Of a DNA stretch of 64,000 bases, positions 44,127-53,490 are shown piece by piece. Source of the DNA: Lachnospiraceae bacterium UBA7093 (lineage in GTDB: Bacteria; Bacillota; Clostridia; Lachnospirales; Lachnospiraceae). The notes under the pieces are model-generated. The model saw only the letters and a program-made list of their open reading frames with translations, ran no database searches and had not been told where the DNA came from. Within the stretch, counting starts at the first letter, position 1. Each line of letters opens with the position of its first letter. Both the position numbers and the translations under genes were made by a program. The stretch spans positions 56,411 through 120,410 of the forward strand of contig DKYT01000020.1 in assembly GCA_002492465.1 (NCBI GenBank), in the 5' to 3' direction.

Positions 44127-45185
44127 CTAACTTTCTCCTTCTTTTGTCATCACAAACAATGACAATGCAGGTCCCAGGGACCAGGGATAAGCGCCGTAAA
44201 CCTGAGGATACATGGCAAATCCCTGACATTCGGCAAGGCAGTTCTCTATCCTGCCCTCCTTTACCAGGCTCCATAATGCCTCCCGTCCCCGAACCATTCT
44301 GGATCTGTGGATTCCGATGAGCACCTTGGTATTCAGAGATCTTGCAATGGCATACAGAATCATTGCCGTTGCAGAGGTGTCCACCGGTCCTTCCTTCGCC
44401 TCCAGCTGCCAGGCGTAAAGCCCGCTCTCCAGCTGATAGGCTTCTACCTTGTCCACAATACGCCTGTACGCCTGTTTTAAAGTCTCATAGCTTGGTCTGT
44501 CAGGTTCTATGTAGGCAAGACTTTCCGCCATACCGATCATCAGCCAGCCTACCGCCCTGCCCCAGCCGATAATACCGTATTTCACGCCGCTTTCATATTC
44601 GTAACCGTGATAAGGCAGTCCTGTTTTCTCATCCATTCCATGTTCTATGAAATTCTGCATCTGCGCCACCCCAAGACCCACCGCGTTCATGTCTCCGTAG
44701 ACGCTTCCGTATTTACACAAAAATGGGCAGACCATCCCAATACCGTCTGCAAAAACGTAACCGTTTTTCTGCCCCGGACGATAGGGCATCGCCCCTCCCC
44801 TATCCGTTTCATGGGCAAAAAGATACTTGACCATAGCGTCCGCCGCCTGTTTATATTTTTCCTCTCCTGTAATCTGGTGAAGATCGATCAGCGCCATGCC
44901 GCTGAAGGCGTCGTCCAGATAATACATTTTGCATCCCCGGCGTATCCATCTGTCATAGTATTTCCGAAGGCAGTTTAAAATAATTCTTGCCTCCTCCGTA
45001 TTTCTGTTTTCCATGTAGTAGTCGGCAAGGCTTTTCGCCAGCAGCCCGGTATGCCAGTTGATCTTATCCGGCGGCTCTACCTTCCGTCCTGTTATGATCC
45101 TGAGACCTCTTTTCAAGCGATATCCCAAATTCCGTTTTGGATAGCAGAGCAGCTGCTTCTCCGCATTTTTTACCATTTCCAGCAT
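44127..45185 (-). CDS. GH88/GH105-like (alpha/alpha)6 glycoside hydrolase
   Basis: The 352 residues are helical with the marks of unsaturated-rhamnogalacturonyl or unsaturated-glucuronyl hydrolases: YLDDAFSGMALID (first Asp), YVFADGIGMVCPFLCKYG with the second Asp, GWGRAVGWLMIGM and EGPVDTSATAMILYAIAR. No signal peptide is visible, so it is probably cytoplasmic. The gene lies inside the biosynthetic run between Wzx and GT2, two bases after the latter's start region. Such hydrolases usually cleave products of polysaccharide lyases; here it may edit or turn over an intermediate, or be an epimerase-like relative. Confidence 0.78.
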   Translation of the reverse strand: MLEMVKNAEKQLLCYPKRNLGYRLKRGLRIITGRKVEPPDKINWHTGLLAKSLADYYMENRNTEEARIILNCLRKYYDRWIRRGCKMYYLDDAFSGMALIDLHQITGEEKYKQAADAMVKYLFAHETDRGGAMPYRPGQKNGYVFADGIGMVCPFLCKYGSVYGDMNAVGLGVAQMQNFIEHGMDEKTGLPYHGYEYESGVKYGIIGWGRAVGWLMIGMAESLAYIEPDRPSYETLKQAYRRIVDKVEAYQLESGLYAWQLEAKEGPVDTSATAMILYAIARSLNTKVLIGIHRSRMVRGREALWSLVKEGRIENCLAECQGFAMYPQVYGAYPWSLGPALSLFVMTKEGES

Positions 45186-45198
45186 AGCCGTCCTCCCT

Positions 45199-46728
45199 TT
45201 ACTTCCCTTTTCGCCTTAGTTTCTTCTCTACAAGCCCCCATAAGTATGAAAACTCCTGGGTTTTCCCAAAGAGCAGCAGAAAAATTCCATTAAACACAAC
45301 GCAGGTAATCAAAAACATCACCGCAAATGACACCATAGTTACCTCTGGCATTACCGCCTTTTTCACCCCCGTTAAAATCACAAGAATACCCCCAAGCGCC
45401 GCCAAATACCTGACCGAATCCAGAAAATACGCTTTTACACTTTTGTCAAAGCATACCTTGTAAATGATGAAGGGTTTTGTGATATTGGCGATCAGCCCCG
45501 ATATCACCGTTCCCACGTAAACGCCCACAAGCCCGATCTTCTGCACCAGTGCAATGGAGATTACCAGGTTCACCGCTCCCTGGATCAGGGCAAGATATTT
45601 ATCCTGTTCAAATACCCCTGCTGCCGTTTTAAAGTTTGATAATACAATTCTATCACCTTTTAAATAATAATCAATCAAAATACAGGCGATCACGCTTACC
45701 CCAAGCACACTTTCCCTTCCCTGCCAGAGCATAATAAAGGGCGTCAGCAGCAGAAAAAAGCCCACCCCGGAAAACCCGTAGATCCAGCAGGCAAAAAAAC
45801 GATATACCTTAAAGATACTGTACTGCTTTTCTTTGGATTCAGTTGCAATCAGATTGCCAAATCCCGAAAGAACGGAATTAAAAATAATATTTACAAAATT
45901 GGACACCGAAGTCAGCACCATATTGTAGTTTCCCACAAAGCTCACCAGCGTAACGTTGATAAAGGCGGATATGATCATACTGTCCGTCTGCAGTCTTGCC
46001 ACATCCCCCACCTTATGGAACACCAGCGCCTTGGTTTTCTTCACAACCTCTCCGGTTTCCTCTTTGGAGAGCCTTGCTACATTCCGGTCAAGGAGATAAG
46101 GATACCGCCTGTTCAAATAGCGGCTCACAAACAGCTTCTGCATCAGCTCTACAAATGCCGCCGTAAGCAAATATAAATAGAAATTTTGGGTGGCTATGAT
46201 TACAATGATCTGCAGCCCCACGGTAATCATCTTGGTGATGGTAATGATATTGGTTTGAATATAGTTTTTCTGTTCCGCATTCACCAGACTGTATTTATAT
46301 GCCACGAAATAAGAGCTAACCGTGTTGAATAAAAATATGAAATAATAAAGGGTCAGATCCCTGAGGGTCACCCCCTCGGGCTGTTTTACCAGATAAGGTA
46401 AAAAGGGGGAAATCGCAAGCCCAATCAGGGCGATTACCAGCCCTATCGTCCGATAAGCTTTCCTGTAAAGCTGCATATAGGATTTGATTTTTTCATAATC
46501 CTTCCTTGCCACCGGACCGTACAGGCTATAGTTCAGCGCCGTTCCCACACCCAGCTCCGCCATGGATAAAACCGACAGTATTCCCGTATAAAGATCGTTG
46601 ATGCCTGTCAGTGTGTTACCCAAATACGCAATAAAAACCGTACGCAAAACAAACCCAAGAAGCTGGGTTACCAGATTTCCAATATATCCAAAGGCTATAT
46701 TTTTTGCGGCTGACTGAACTCTTCCCAT
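45199..46728 (-). CDS. Wzx-type polysaccharide flippase (MOP superfamily)
   Basis: I place the start at ATG 46728 (MGRVQSAAKNIAFGYIGN); the longer frame to 47019 contains 97 residues of Arg/Gly-rich out-of-frame sequence inside the preceding gene. The 509 residues hold about fourteen membrane helices, the usual Wzx number, with the family feature VFIAYLGNTLTGINDLYTGILSVLSMAELGVG in parts around 30-60. It flips undecaprenyl-diphosphate-linked repeat units and partners Wzy at 41292. It overlaps the pyruvyltransferase gene by 34 bases. Confidence 0.92.
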   Translation of the reverse strand: MGRVQSAAKNIAFGYIGNLVTQLLGFVLRTVFIAYLGNTLTGINDLYTGILSVLSMAELGVGTALNYSLYGPVARKDYEKIKSYMQLYRKAYRTIGLVIALIGLAISPFLPYLVKQPEGVTLRDLTLYYFIFLFNTVSSYFVAYKYSLVNAEQKNYIQTNIITITKMITVGLQIIVIIATQNFYLYLLTAAFVELMQKLFVSRYLNRRYPYLLDRNVARLSKEETGEVVKKTKALVFHKVGDVARLQTDSMIISAFINVTLVSFVGNYNMVLTSVSNFVNIIFNSVLSGFGNLIATESKEKQYSIFKVYRFFACWIYGFSGVGFFLLLTPFIMLWQGRESVLGVSVIACILIDYYLKGDRIVLSNFKTAAGVFEQDKYLALIQGAVNLVISIALVQKIGLVGVYVGTVISGLIANITKPFIIYKVCFDKSVKAYFLDSVRYLAALGGILVILTGVKKAVMPEVTMVSFAVMFLITCVVFNGIFLLLFGKTQEFSYLWGLVEKKLRRKGK

Positions 46729-47894
46729 AATCTGTCTACTTCTTTCCCTGTCAAAAGCGCCTGCTCCTGATAGCCGGGCATGACCTTTTCCAAATGCTCC
46801 CTGATGACGTTTTCCTGCTCCATAAGCCATTGAAATCCCTTTTTCAGATCCTCCGGTCCCTTCAGACTCTGAACCGGCAGCACATAGTTTTCTTCCCTTC
46901 CGAAAAGATCTCTGGCAATGCCCCTTGCCTTTACGGAATATCCCACCACCAGAGTGGGTACCAGGGAGGAATAGGCGGCTATGGTGGCGTGGGTTCTTGC
47001 CCCTACAAACAGCCGGCATCTGCCGATATAACCCTTCAGTTCCTCGCAGCTTCCGTCCTCCAGCGCGACCACCCTTCCCGTCTCCTGAAATCTTTCATAG
47101 AGCTGCCGGATGGGCGCTCTGTCGTCATTTTGCTCCCATACCACATGAGGGATCAGGGCAATCTGAAACTCCGTATGGTCTATGATAAACTGTATCAGGT
47201 TAACATAATTTTCCAACGTAATGCCGGGACAGCTTTCCTCCTGCTGCACCATGGGGCTGACATTGATCCCCACCGTATTGCCCTCCTCAAATCCCTCCGG
47301 AAGGGGAAGCTCCCTTTTGGGAAGGGTAAATGCGGGATCCGGATAGCATAACAGCTTCGGCGCATCCGCCTCGCCAAAATACTTTTTCAACGCCTCGTAG
47401 GTGATGGATTCCCTTGCTATGATGGTGTGGTACTTTGCCAGATCCGCCCTGATCCTGGGGTTTTCCAAAAGCGCCGGCTCTATGGAGCATCCCAGCAGGA
47501 TCGTTTTCGTCCCCCTTCGGTTGAAGGCGGAATTTGCAAGCCCAAGATCCTTCAACATATTGTCATAGCAGTAATTGTCCCCACCGATGGAAATGGCAAG
47601 AGGCGGCTTCTTTTCCCGAAAAACGCCTCCATAGCGGTAGCGAATCAGACTTTCCTCATCCCCTGTAAGCTTCCGGTAAAGGTAATTCCAAATATGAAGA
47701 AGCTTTTTTTCTTCTATTTTTTTCTCCTGCAGGATGCTGCAAAGATCCTTTAAGGAATAGGCTTCATCCTCCCATCCCCGGTAGCTGACCAGCAATGCCT
47801 TTTCCTTTATCATGCGGCAAAGACTGTTTACAATTGCCTCACAGCCATGGTTTTTGCTGCCTGCATGCATATACATCACGATTTTTTCTTCCAA
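46695..47894 (-). CDS. Polysaccharide pyruvyl transferase-family protein
   Basis: The 399-residue protein has the PF04230 pattern: MYMHAGSKNHGCEAIVNSLC, ISIGGDNYCYD, ILLGCSIEPALL, IIARESITYEAL, and FVGARTHATIAAYSSLVPTL with the conserved Arg-Thr-His. This form with GGDNYCYD is common in Firmicute exopolysaccharide loci. It may form a pyruvate ketal on a terminal sugar using phosphoenolpyruvate. A plain glycosyltransferase role has also been suggested for related proteins. It lies directly upstream of wzx. Confidence 0.85.
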   Translation of the reverse strand: MEEKIVMYMHAGSKNHGCEAIVNSLCRMIKEKALLVSYRGWEDEAYSLKDLCSILQEKKIEEKKLLHIWNYLYRKLTGDEESLIRYRYGGVFREKKPPLAISIGGDNYCYDNMLKDLGLANSAFNRRGTKTILLGCSIEPALLENPRIRADLAKYHTIIARESITYEALKKYFGEADAPKLLCYPDPAFTLPKRELPLPEGFEEGNTVGINVSPMVQQEESCPGITLENYVNLIQFIIDHTEFQIALIPHVVWEQNDDRAPIRQLYERFQETGRVVALEDGSCEELKGYIGRCRLFVGARTHATIAAYSSLVPTLVVGYSVKARGIARDLFGREENYVLPVQSLKGPEDLKKGFQWLMEQENVIREHLEKVMPGYQEQALLTGKEVDRLWEEFSQPQKI

Positions 47895-47904
47895 AGCTGC
47901 CTCC

Positions 47905-48930
47905 TTAAAAAAACTTACGAATGTGATAAAGCCCCAGATAAACCCCGGGCATGGCGCGAAAGAGCCTGATCTTCCATCTATACCCCCGGGATAAAGCCTG
48001 AAAGGCGCCCGGCGTCTGTATTTCCTTTCTTATTTTATCATGACACAGGCAAATGTACTCCCTCTGTTTTTTTCTTTCCTTTGCCGGAAGAAAAGCAAGC
48101 TTTCCTACGGTCAGCATGATGGATGTAAGCAAAATTGCCGTCGCCTGCCTCTGCAGCTGTTCCCGCTTTTCCCCCGGCATCTTTTTCTTCATCCGTGAGA
48201 TTTCATCTCTGGCAAGCTCCCAGCAAGTGATTTGGTCCATATACCTGGGAGAAAACGCCCGGTTCATGGCGCCTCCGGGATTTTGGAAATAGCCGTAGCC
48301 CTGATAGGAAATCTCCGCCACGCCGCTGATCCGGGACAGCAGGTCTACCAGAAACAGCATATCCTCTCCGATAGTGATTCCCTGTCTGAACCGCTGTTCC
48401 CCCACCGCAGAAGCTCTGTAAAGCTTGCTCCAGCACCGGCTGTTTCCCTTTAAGATTCCTTCTTCCAGGAAAGCTTCGGGCGTATAAAGCACAGGGGGTT
48501 TTTTCTCCCCCTCGTCCCCTCTGCCTGCAAGTTCTTCTTCCCTTTCCCATGTAAAAAAACCGCAGCCCGCTATATCCCGGTCTGTCTCTGTTATACATTC
48601 ATACAGGCGGCAAAGGGTTTCCGGAAGAAGCCTGTCGTCTGCGTCCACAAAGGTTACAAAATCTCCCTCCGCCCGGTCAAGCCCGGCGTTTCTTGCCGCC
48701 GATACGCCTTCATCCTTCATCTCTATGGTTTGAATATTCTGATATTCCTTTTCCAGTTCCCTGCACACCTCTCCGGTTCTGTCAGTGGAGCCGTCGTTGA
48801 TGATGATCACCTGCAAAGGAGCATAGGTCTGCTCTTCTATGCTCACAATGCACTTTCTCAGATAATCCTGTCCGTTGTAAACCGGAACAATTACACTGAT
48901 TAACGGTTTTTCATTTATAAATTGACCCAT
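47905..48930 (-). CDS. Glycosyltransferase family 2
   Basis: The 341 residues have the GT-A motifs ISVIVPVYNGQDYLRKCI, IINDGSTDRTGEV, GVSAARNAGLDRAEGDFVTF and VDADDR. The second half, with GITIGEDMLFLVDLL, is the accessory helical domain of bacterial capsule GT2 enzymes. Membrane helices are absent. It is 15 bases from the next GT2 gene, with which it shares general layout but limited similarity. Confidence 0.9.
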   Translation of the reverse strand: MGQFINEKPLISVIVPVYNGQDYLRKCIVSIEEQTYAPLQVIIINDGSTDRTGEVCRELEKEYQNIQTIEMKDEGVSAARNAGLDRAEGDFVTFVDADDRLLPETLCRLYECITETDRDIAGCGFFTWEREEELAGRGDEGEKKPPVLYTPEAFLEEGILKGNSRCWSKLYRASAVGEQRFRQGITIGEDMLFLVDLLSRISGVAEISYQGYGYFQNPGGAMNRAFSPRYMDQITCWELARDEISRMKKKMPGEKREQLQRQATAILLTSIMLTVGKLAFLPAKERKKQREYICLCHDKIRKEIQTPGAFQALSRGYRWKIRLFRAMPGVYLGLYHIRKFF

Positions 48931-48945
48931 TCCGGTTTTTCCTTC

Positions 48946-49989
48946 CTATCTTCTGTCATAGAGACACATGGCAAGACGAAGCATCCTTAAGGTAACGCCA
49001 TTGGGATGGCGAAGTACCAGATAAAGCAGCCGGTTTGCCCTTTCCCTGACCTCCACGGCAGTACTCCGGCATAGGTCTCTGATTTCTTCCTCCTTGCAGA
49101 TTTTCAAGATATTTTTCCTGTATCCTGAAGGATTTCCTCTTACCTCATTTTTCAAGGCAAGAAACAGCATGAAAATGTGCTCCTGATCCGCTTTTTTCAA
49201 CATATCTGAAAGTTCTTCCCCCTGAAGCTTATCGGTAAGGATCCGCCGGACAATTTTGCGCAGCAGGTTAATGCTTTCATACAGCCCCTGATCATATTTA
49301 TGAATCATGGAATCCGTTACATAAAGATAGTGATAATATGCCTTATGATCCATTACCACAAGACGCTCACAGTCCATCAGCGCCGGAAGTATGATGGTCA
49401 TATCTTCCCCCATACGGACTTTGGGGTCACTGTAATTCCAGTTATCCGTAATCAATTCCTTTGCAATCAGCTTCATACAGCGGGATATGGTAACATACCG
49501 CCATTCCCTTCCCAGCAGGTTGGGAATCACTTCCTTTTTCACCGCCTGCCTGTCATACGCTCCCGGCGGCAGCTGCTGCCACCTGTACTGTCTGCCGCCC
49601 TCTTCCCGCTCGATCACATAATCGCTTGCAACGATCTCTCCGGGCATGCCTGTAAGCTGCTCCGCCATTTCCTCCATCATATTCAGATCTATCCAGTCGT
49701 CGCTGTCCACAAAACTGACATACGCTCCCGTGCTCTCCTCCACACCCTTTTTCCATGCGGAGACCAGCCCCCCGTTTGCCTTGTGGATCACCCGGATTCT
49801 GGAATCGGTAAGGGCAAGCTCCTCGCAGAGAGCGCCGCTTTTGTCGGTGGAACCGTCGTCTACCAGAAGAATTTCCAGCCGCTCATAGGTCTGCCCTGTA
49901 AGGGTGTCCACACACCTTTTTAAATATTTTTCCGTGTTATAGACCGGAACCACAATACTGATCTTGTAAAACGAGTCCGTTTTTTTCAT
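48946..49989 (-). CDS. Glycosyltransferase family 2
   Basis: This 347-residue enzyme shows KISIVVPVYNTEKYLKRCV, LLVDDGSTDKSGAL, NGGLVSAWKKGVEESTGAYV and VDSDDWIDL, plus RMGEDMTIILPALM in the accessory part. The sequence NGGLVSAWKKG replaces the usual GxxxARN segment, which is a feature of a subgroup in gut Firmicutes. The ATG overlaps the following GT4 gene's stop by four bases. Confidence 0.9.
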   Translation of the reverse strand: MKKTDSFYKISIVVPVYNTEKYLKRCVDTLTGQTYERLEILLVDDGSTDKSGALCEELALTDSRIRVIHKANGGLVSAWKKGVEESTGAYVSFVDSDDWIDLNMMEEMAEQLTGMPGEIVASDYVIEREEGGRQYRWQQLPPGAYDRQAVKKEVIPNLLGREWRYVTISRCMKLIAKELITDNWNYSDPKVRMGEDMTIILPALMDCERLVVMDHKAYYHYLYVTDSMIHKYDQGLYESINLLRKIVRRILTDKLQGEELSDMLKKADQEHIFMLFLALKNEVRGNPSGYRKNILKICKEEEIRDLCRSTAVEVRERANRLLYLVLRHPNGVTLRMLRLAMCLYDRR

Positions 49990-51050
49990 GAAAGTCCCAA
50001 AACCTTCCTGTAAATCTCAAGCAGCTTGTCCATACTGCTCTCAATGGAAAACTCCTTTTCCACCTTTTTCCTTGCCTGCTCTCCCATGTGCCTGCACAGT
50101 CCGGCATCTGAAAGCACCCGGCGCAAGCCTTCCTCCAGGGATCCGGCGTCCTTAGGGGCGACCAGCACCCCCGTTTCTCCCTCTGTGATCATCTGGGGGA
50201 TTCCTCCCACCTGGGACGCCACAACGGCGCACCCGGCTCCCATAGCCTCCAAAACCGATACAGGCTGTCCCTCAAAGTAGGAGGGCAGCACAAAGATATC
50301 GCATAACTGCAAGTATTTTTCTTTTTCTTTTCCTTTCACCCAGCCCAGCCAGGTGACAAAATCCCCCCGGCGCTCCGCCTCCTGCTTCAGCTCCTGATCC
50401 TCCCAGATCCCTCCCAGATACAGGCGGATGTCCGGATACTCCTGTCTTAAAGAAGACAGTGCCTTCAGCAATTCTTCGATTCCTTTATTTCTGCATAATC
50501 TTCCCAAAAACAACAGCCTGTGCTGCCCATATTCCTTTTCTCCCTGCTTTGGCAGCAGGATTGTATTGGGCAGAAGGGTAATCCTTTCCCTGGGCACCAT
50601 ATGCGAAAAAAAGTTTTGCCAATAAGGGGCAAGCACCAGAAACGCGTCGCCCATGGAAAGAACTCTGTCGATCTTCGCCCTTCCCCGTTCATCCTGCTCT
50701 TTATAATAAAAACTCTCAAAATCACCGCCGTGCTGATGAATTACGATTTTCTTTCCCAAAAGCTTTGCCGTTTTGATAAAAACAGCCTTTCTGCGGTAGC
50801 TGCTGTCGGACGCCATGTTCACATGAATGATCTGATACCCCGGCGCTTTCACCAGAAACATCCCGAAGGCTCCCACAGCCTTCAAGAGCTTTCGCAGCTT
50901 GCTCCCGTCCACCATGGTTCCGATATAGGCAAGGGAGATTTTCTCATCCAGACCGGCGTCGTAAAAGTTATTCACCACAGCCGATATGCCCCCGTGGACA
51001 CGTCTGTCCGGTCCCAGCATAAGTACTTTTATTTTTTCCCGCTCCTTCAC
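49986..51050 (-). CDS. Glycosyltransferase family 4
   Basis: The 354 residues begin with VLMLGPDRRVHGGISAVVNN, the GGI acceptor-side loop, and include LFLGRLCRNKGIEELLKAL and the donor site LPSYFEGQPVSVLEAMGAGCAVVASQVGGIPQ cut at its E-x7-E pair. It is the first glycosyltransferase after the priming enzyme gene and thus a good candidate for the second sugar. Spacing to the priming gene is 24 bases. Confidence 0.92.
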   Translation of the reverse strand: MKEREKIKVLMLGPDRRVHGGISAVVNNFYDAGLDEKISLAYIGTMVDGSKLRKLLKAVGAFGMFLVKAPGYQIIHVNMASDSSYRRKAVFIKTAKLLGKKIVIHQHGGDFESFYYKEQDERGRAKIDRVLSMGDAFLVLAPYWQNFFSHMVPRERITLLPNTILLPKQGEKEYGQHRLLFLGRLCRNKGIEELLKALSSLRQEYPDIRLYLGGIWEDQELKQEAERRGDFVTWLGWVKGKEKEKYLQLCDIFVLPSYFEGQPVSVLEAMGAGCAVVASQVGGIPQMITEGETGVLVAPKDAGSLEEGLRRVLSDAGLCRHMGEQARKKVEKEFSIESSMDKLLEIYRKVLGLS

Positions 51051-51074
51051 TGAGGTTTTCTTCCTCCCAATCCT

Positions 51075-52484
51075 TTATTTCGATCCCCGCCCTGCGATCA
51101 CAACCCAAATGGTACGGAGAAGGATCTTTACATCCAGAGTAAGGGACCAGCCGTCGATGTATTCCAGATCATATTTCACCACATCGTCAAAATTCTCGAT
51201 CTCGCTGCGCCCGCTCACCTGCCACAAGCCTGTAAGCCCCGGCGTCATGCTAATCCGTCTTCTATAATACTGGTTGTATTTTTCAAACTCATCTGCGGTA
51301 GGCGGTCTGGTTCCCACCAGGCTCATATCGCCTTTCACCACATTATAAAACTGAGGCAGTTCGTCGATGCTGGTCTTCCGGATAAACTTTCCTACCTTTG
51401 TAATACGGGGATCGTTCTCCATCTTAAACATCAGCCCCCGCATTTCATTCTCCTGCTCCAGCTCCTTTTTCCGCTCCTCTGCATCCAGGTACATAGAGCG
51501 GAACTTATAGATCTTAAACCTGCGCCCGTTGCGTCCGATTCTGGTCTGGGAGAATAACACCGGTCCCGGGGAATCCAGCTTGATGGCAATGGCGATAAAG
51601 GGAAAAAACACCAGCGTGATCGCCATTCCCACCAGTCCTCCCACAATATCCATCACCCGCTTGATCAGCAGCCGCTTGTAGCTGCTCTGAAATCTGGTAT
51701 ATGTGATCACGGAATAGCTGCCGAAGTTGTCCATCTTGCTCCGCTCCGAGTGGGTGCCCGGAAGTTCCAGACAATAGTGGCAGTCCACCCCCATCTCATC
51801 AAAGCCGTTGATCATTACCTGAATCTGCTTTTGGCTCAGCTCCGGCGCATAAATGAACACCTCGTCCAGCGCCATATAGGTTACATCCTCCATAAACCCT
51901 TCTTCCATAGGCATAATGGGAATTCCCTGGGTTTCCTCCCGCTCCCTGCACTCGGGACAGGCGATCTGTACAATCTGGAAATTCAGATCCAGATTCTCTT
52001 TCAAATGGCTGACCACATCCTCCGCCATCGCCCTCTGGGTGATGACCAGCACCTTGATTCTGGACAGATCCGACCGGTAATGGAGGCGCATCCCCTTTTT
52101 GATTACCAGATGAACCAAAATCGTCAGCAGCACATTAATGATGGTAAAGTAAACCGTCACGAGACGGGAGAAAGGATCCGCCCACTTTAGAAAGGTCATA
52201 ACCGTCTGTACCACCAAAATCATAACGGCGTTGTACTTGACGATCTCATAAACCTCCTTCTTAATGCCCCTTTTTACAAAATTCCTGTTCCAGGCAATAA
52301 AGAAGGTATAAATGGTACAGAAAAGCAAAAGAAGCAGACACACCTGAAAGTGTATCTCCTTATCCTCCATATCACGGAAATTTCCGAACCGGATATAGGT
52401 TGCCAGCACAAAGGATATTCCTATTGTTACCAGATCTGCAAACCATAGTCCGTAAACCTCTACCACTTTATTTTTCTGATTCAT
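51075..52484 (-). CDS. Polyprenyl-phosphate sugar-1-phosphate transferase (WbaP/WcaJ/CpsE-like priming enzyme)
   Basis: The 469 residues comprise four N-terminal membrane helices, a central nucleotide-binding-like domain (KVLVITQRAMAEDVVSHL), a fifth hydrophobic segment (MDIVGGLVGMAITLVFFPF) and the catalytic domain: KLDSPGPVLFSQTRIGRNG, YKFRSMYLDAEERK, SIDELPQFYNVVKGDMSLVG and LTGLWQVSGRSE. The enzyme transfers sugar-1-phosphate (glucose or galactose most often) from a UDP-sugar to undecaprenyl phosphate and so starts the repeat unit. It is the one clear initiating enzyme in the window. Confidence 0.95.
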   Translation of the reverse strand: MNQKNKVVEVYGLWFADLVTIGISFVLATYIRFGNFRDMEDKEIHFQVCLLLLLFCTIYTFFIAWNRNFVKRGIKKEVYEIVKYNAVMILVVQTVMTFLKWADPFSRLVTVYFTIINVLLTILVHLVIKKGMRLHYRSDLSRIKVLVITQRAMAEDVVSHLKENLDLNFQIVQIACPECREREETQGIPIMPMEEGFMEDVTYMALDEVFIYAPELSQKQIQVMINGFDEMGVDCHYCLELPGTHSERSKMDNFGSYSVITYTRFQSSYKRLLIKRVMDIVGGLVGMAITLVFFPFIAIAIKLDSPGPVLFSQTRIGRNGRRFKIYKFRSMYLDAEERKKELEQENEMRGLMFKMENDPRITKVGKFIRKTSIDELPQFYNVVKGDMSLVGTRPPTADEFEKYNQYYRRRISMTPGLTGLWQVSGRSEIENFDDVVKYDLEYIDGWSLTLDVKILLRTIWVVIAGRGSK

Positions 52485-52505
52485 CTTACTACCTCGAAAA
52501 AGATG

Positions 52506-53444
52506 CTATTTCCCCAATGTGCGCCGGATTTTTCTCACTGCTTTTCTGAAAAACCGTTTCACCTTCATGGAAATTCCTGTGTAGATCCGCCGCCACCTGC
52601 TTACCGGCGGCATAATCAGATACCGGTATTCCTCTATATGATCCAGCAGATACCGGGGATAGCTTTCATCCACCTCCACCCGCTCAAACCTTGCCTCTCT
52701 TCCAAACATATCCTGTCCAAGAATCAGCCTGTCCCTTGCCTCCGCCAGGATATCCTGATTGTTGTATTCCTGATGCGCCGCCGCCACCACCTTGGTGCCG
52801 ATCCGCTTGGAGACGTCCCGCTCCTGCCTGCTGCCCATGTAACCGAAATGCCAGCCGCCCTCCGCCACTCTTACTGCCTCCGGGGCTGTGGTAGATGCTT
52901 CCCGCAGTTTAATAATTCCATTTTGGGGAATACTCTTAATACTGAATATCTTGGTGCCCAGCCACATTTTCCTTGACACTCCCGGGAACTCCCCTGTAAT
53001 GGAAAGAAGGCTTCCCGACACTTCTTCCATATTAATAAAGCAATAGAACATCCTCTGGGCAAGATGATAGATCTTGTCCGGGTCAAATTCCGTAATGATC
53101 TTTTTCAGTGTCTCCGGATTCGGTATCTCATCTACATCGCTTAAAATAATCACATCCTCCGGGGCAGCGTTCTTAAGCCCTCTTTCCAGGGCATTTTTCT
53201 GAAAGTTATCCCTCACATGGGTAGTAACGTCCACAGGGGAATCATCCACTACAATATACTCAATCTTGTGCAGGAACTCCTGAAACATCTCTTTATTTTT
53301 CTCAAAACACAGTTCCTTGGGCTCCCCTGAAAAGGTCACTGTCGCCTCTTCTATTATAAATCTATCCACAATGGGATTTAGAATATTCAACCGCAGCTTT
53401 AAAATATCAAGCTCATTAAAAAAGGGAATACAATCATATACCAT
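52506..53444 (-). CDS. Glycosyltransferase family 17 (beta-1,4-N-acetylglucosaminyltransferase-like)
   Basis: The 312-residue protein starts with VYDCIPFFNELDILKLRLN, has VDRFIIEEATVTFSGEPK, ALERGLKNAAPEDVIILSDVDEIPNP with the SDVDEIP metal/donor motif, and GGWHFGYMG near 240. These are the signatures of GT17, known from bisecting GlcNAc transferase MGAT3. In bacteria members occur in capsule loci with unknown linkage. It lies 21 bases before the priming enzyme gene. Confidence 0.88.
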   Translation of the reverse strand: MVYDCIPFFNELDILKLRLNILNPIVDRFIIEEATVTFSGEPKELCFEKNKEMFQEFLHKIEYIVVDDSPVDVTTHVRDNFQKNALERGLKNAAPEDVIILSDVDEIPNPETLKKIITEFDPDKIYHLAQRMFYCFINMEEVSGSLLSITGEFPGVSRKMWLGTKIFSIKSIPQNGIIKLREASTTAPEAVRVAEGGWHFGYMGSRQERDVSKRIGTKVVAAAHQEYNNQDILAEARDRLILGQDMFGREARFERVEVDESYPRYLLDHIEEYRYLIMPPVSRWRRIYTGISMKVKRFFRKAVRKIRRTLGK

Positions 53445-53490
53445 CTGCTTTTTCTCCTAATCTTCTAAAAGAAGCATCTTCTCCCGCAAA

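Noticed and set aside
46729..47019. N-terminal 97-residue extension of the Wzx frame
   Set aside because: The stretch is Arg/Gly-rich antisense-like sequence within the pyruvyltransferase gene; homology to flippases starts at the ATG at 46728.
46794..47351. Plus-strand open frame of about 185 codons
   Set aside because: Opposite the pyruvyltransferase gene; no recognisable domain; a by-product of higher GC.
49300..49923. Plus-strand open frame of about 207 codons
   Set aside because: It lies fully opposite a GT2 gene with clear motifs, has His/Pro-rich shadow composition and no ribosome site.
51750..52190. Plus-strand open frame of about 146 codons
   Set aside because: Opposite the priming enzyme, which has full-length family motifs.
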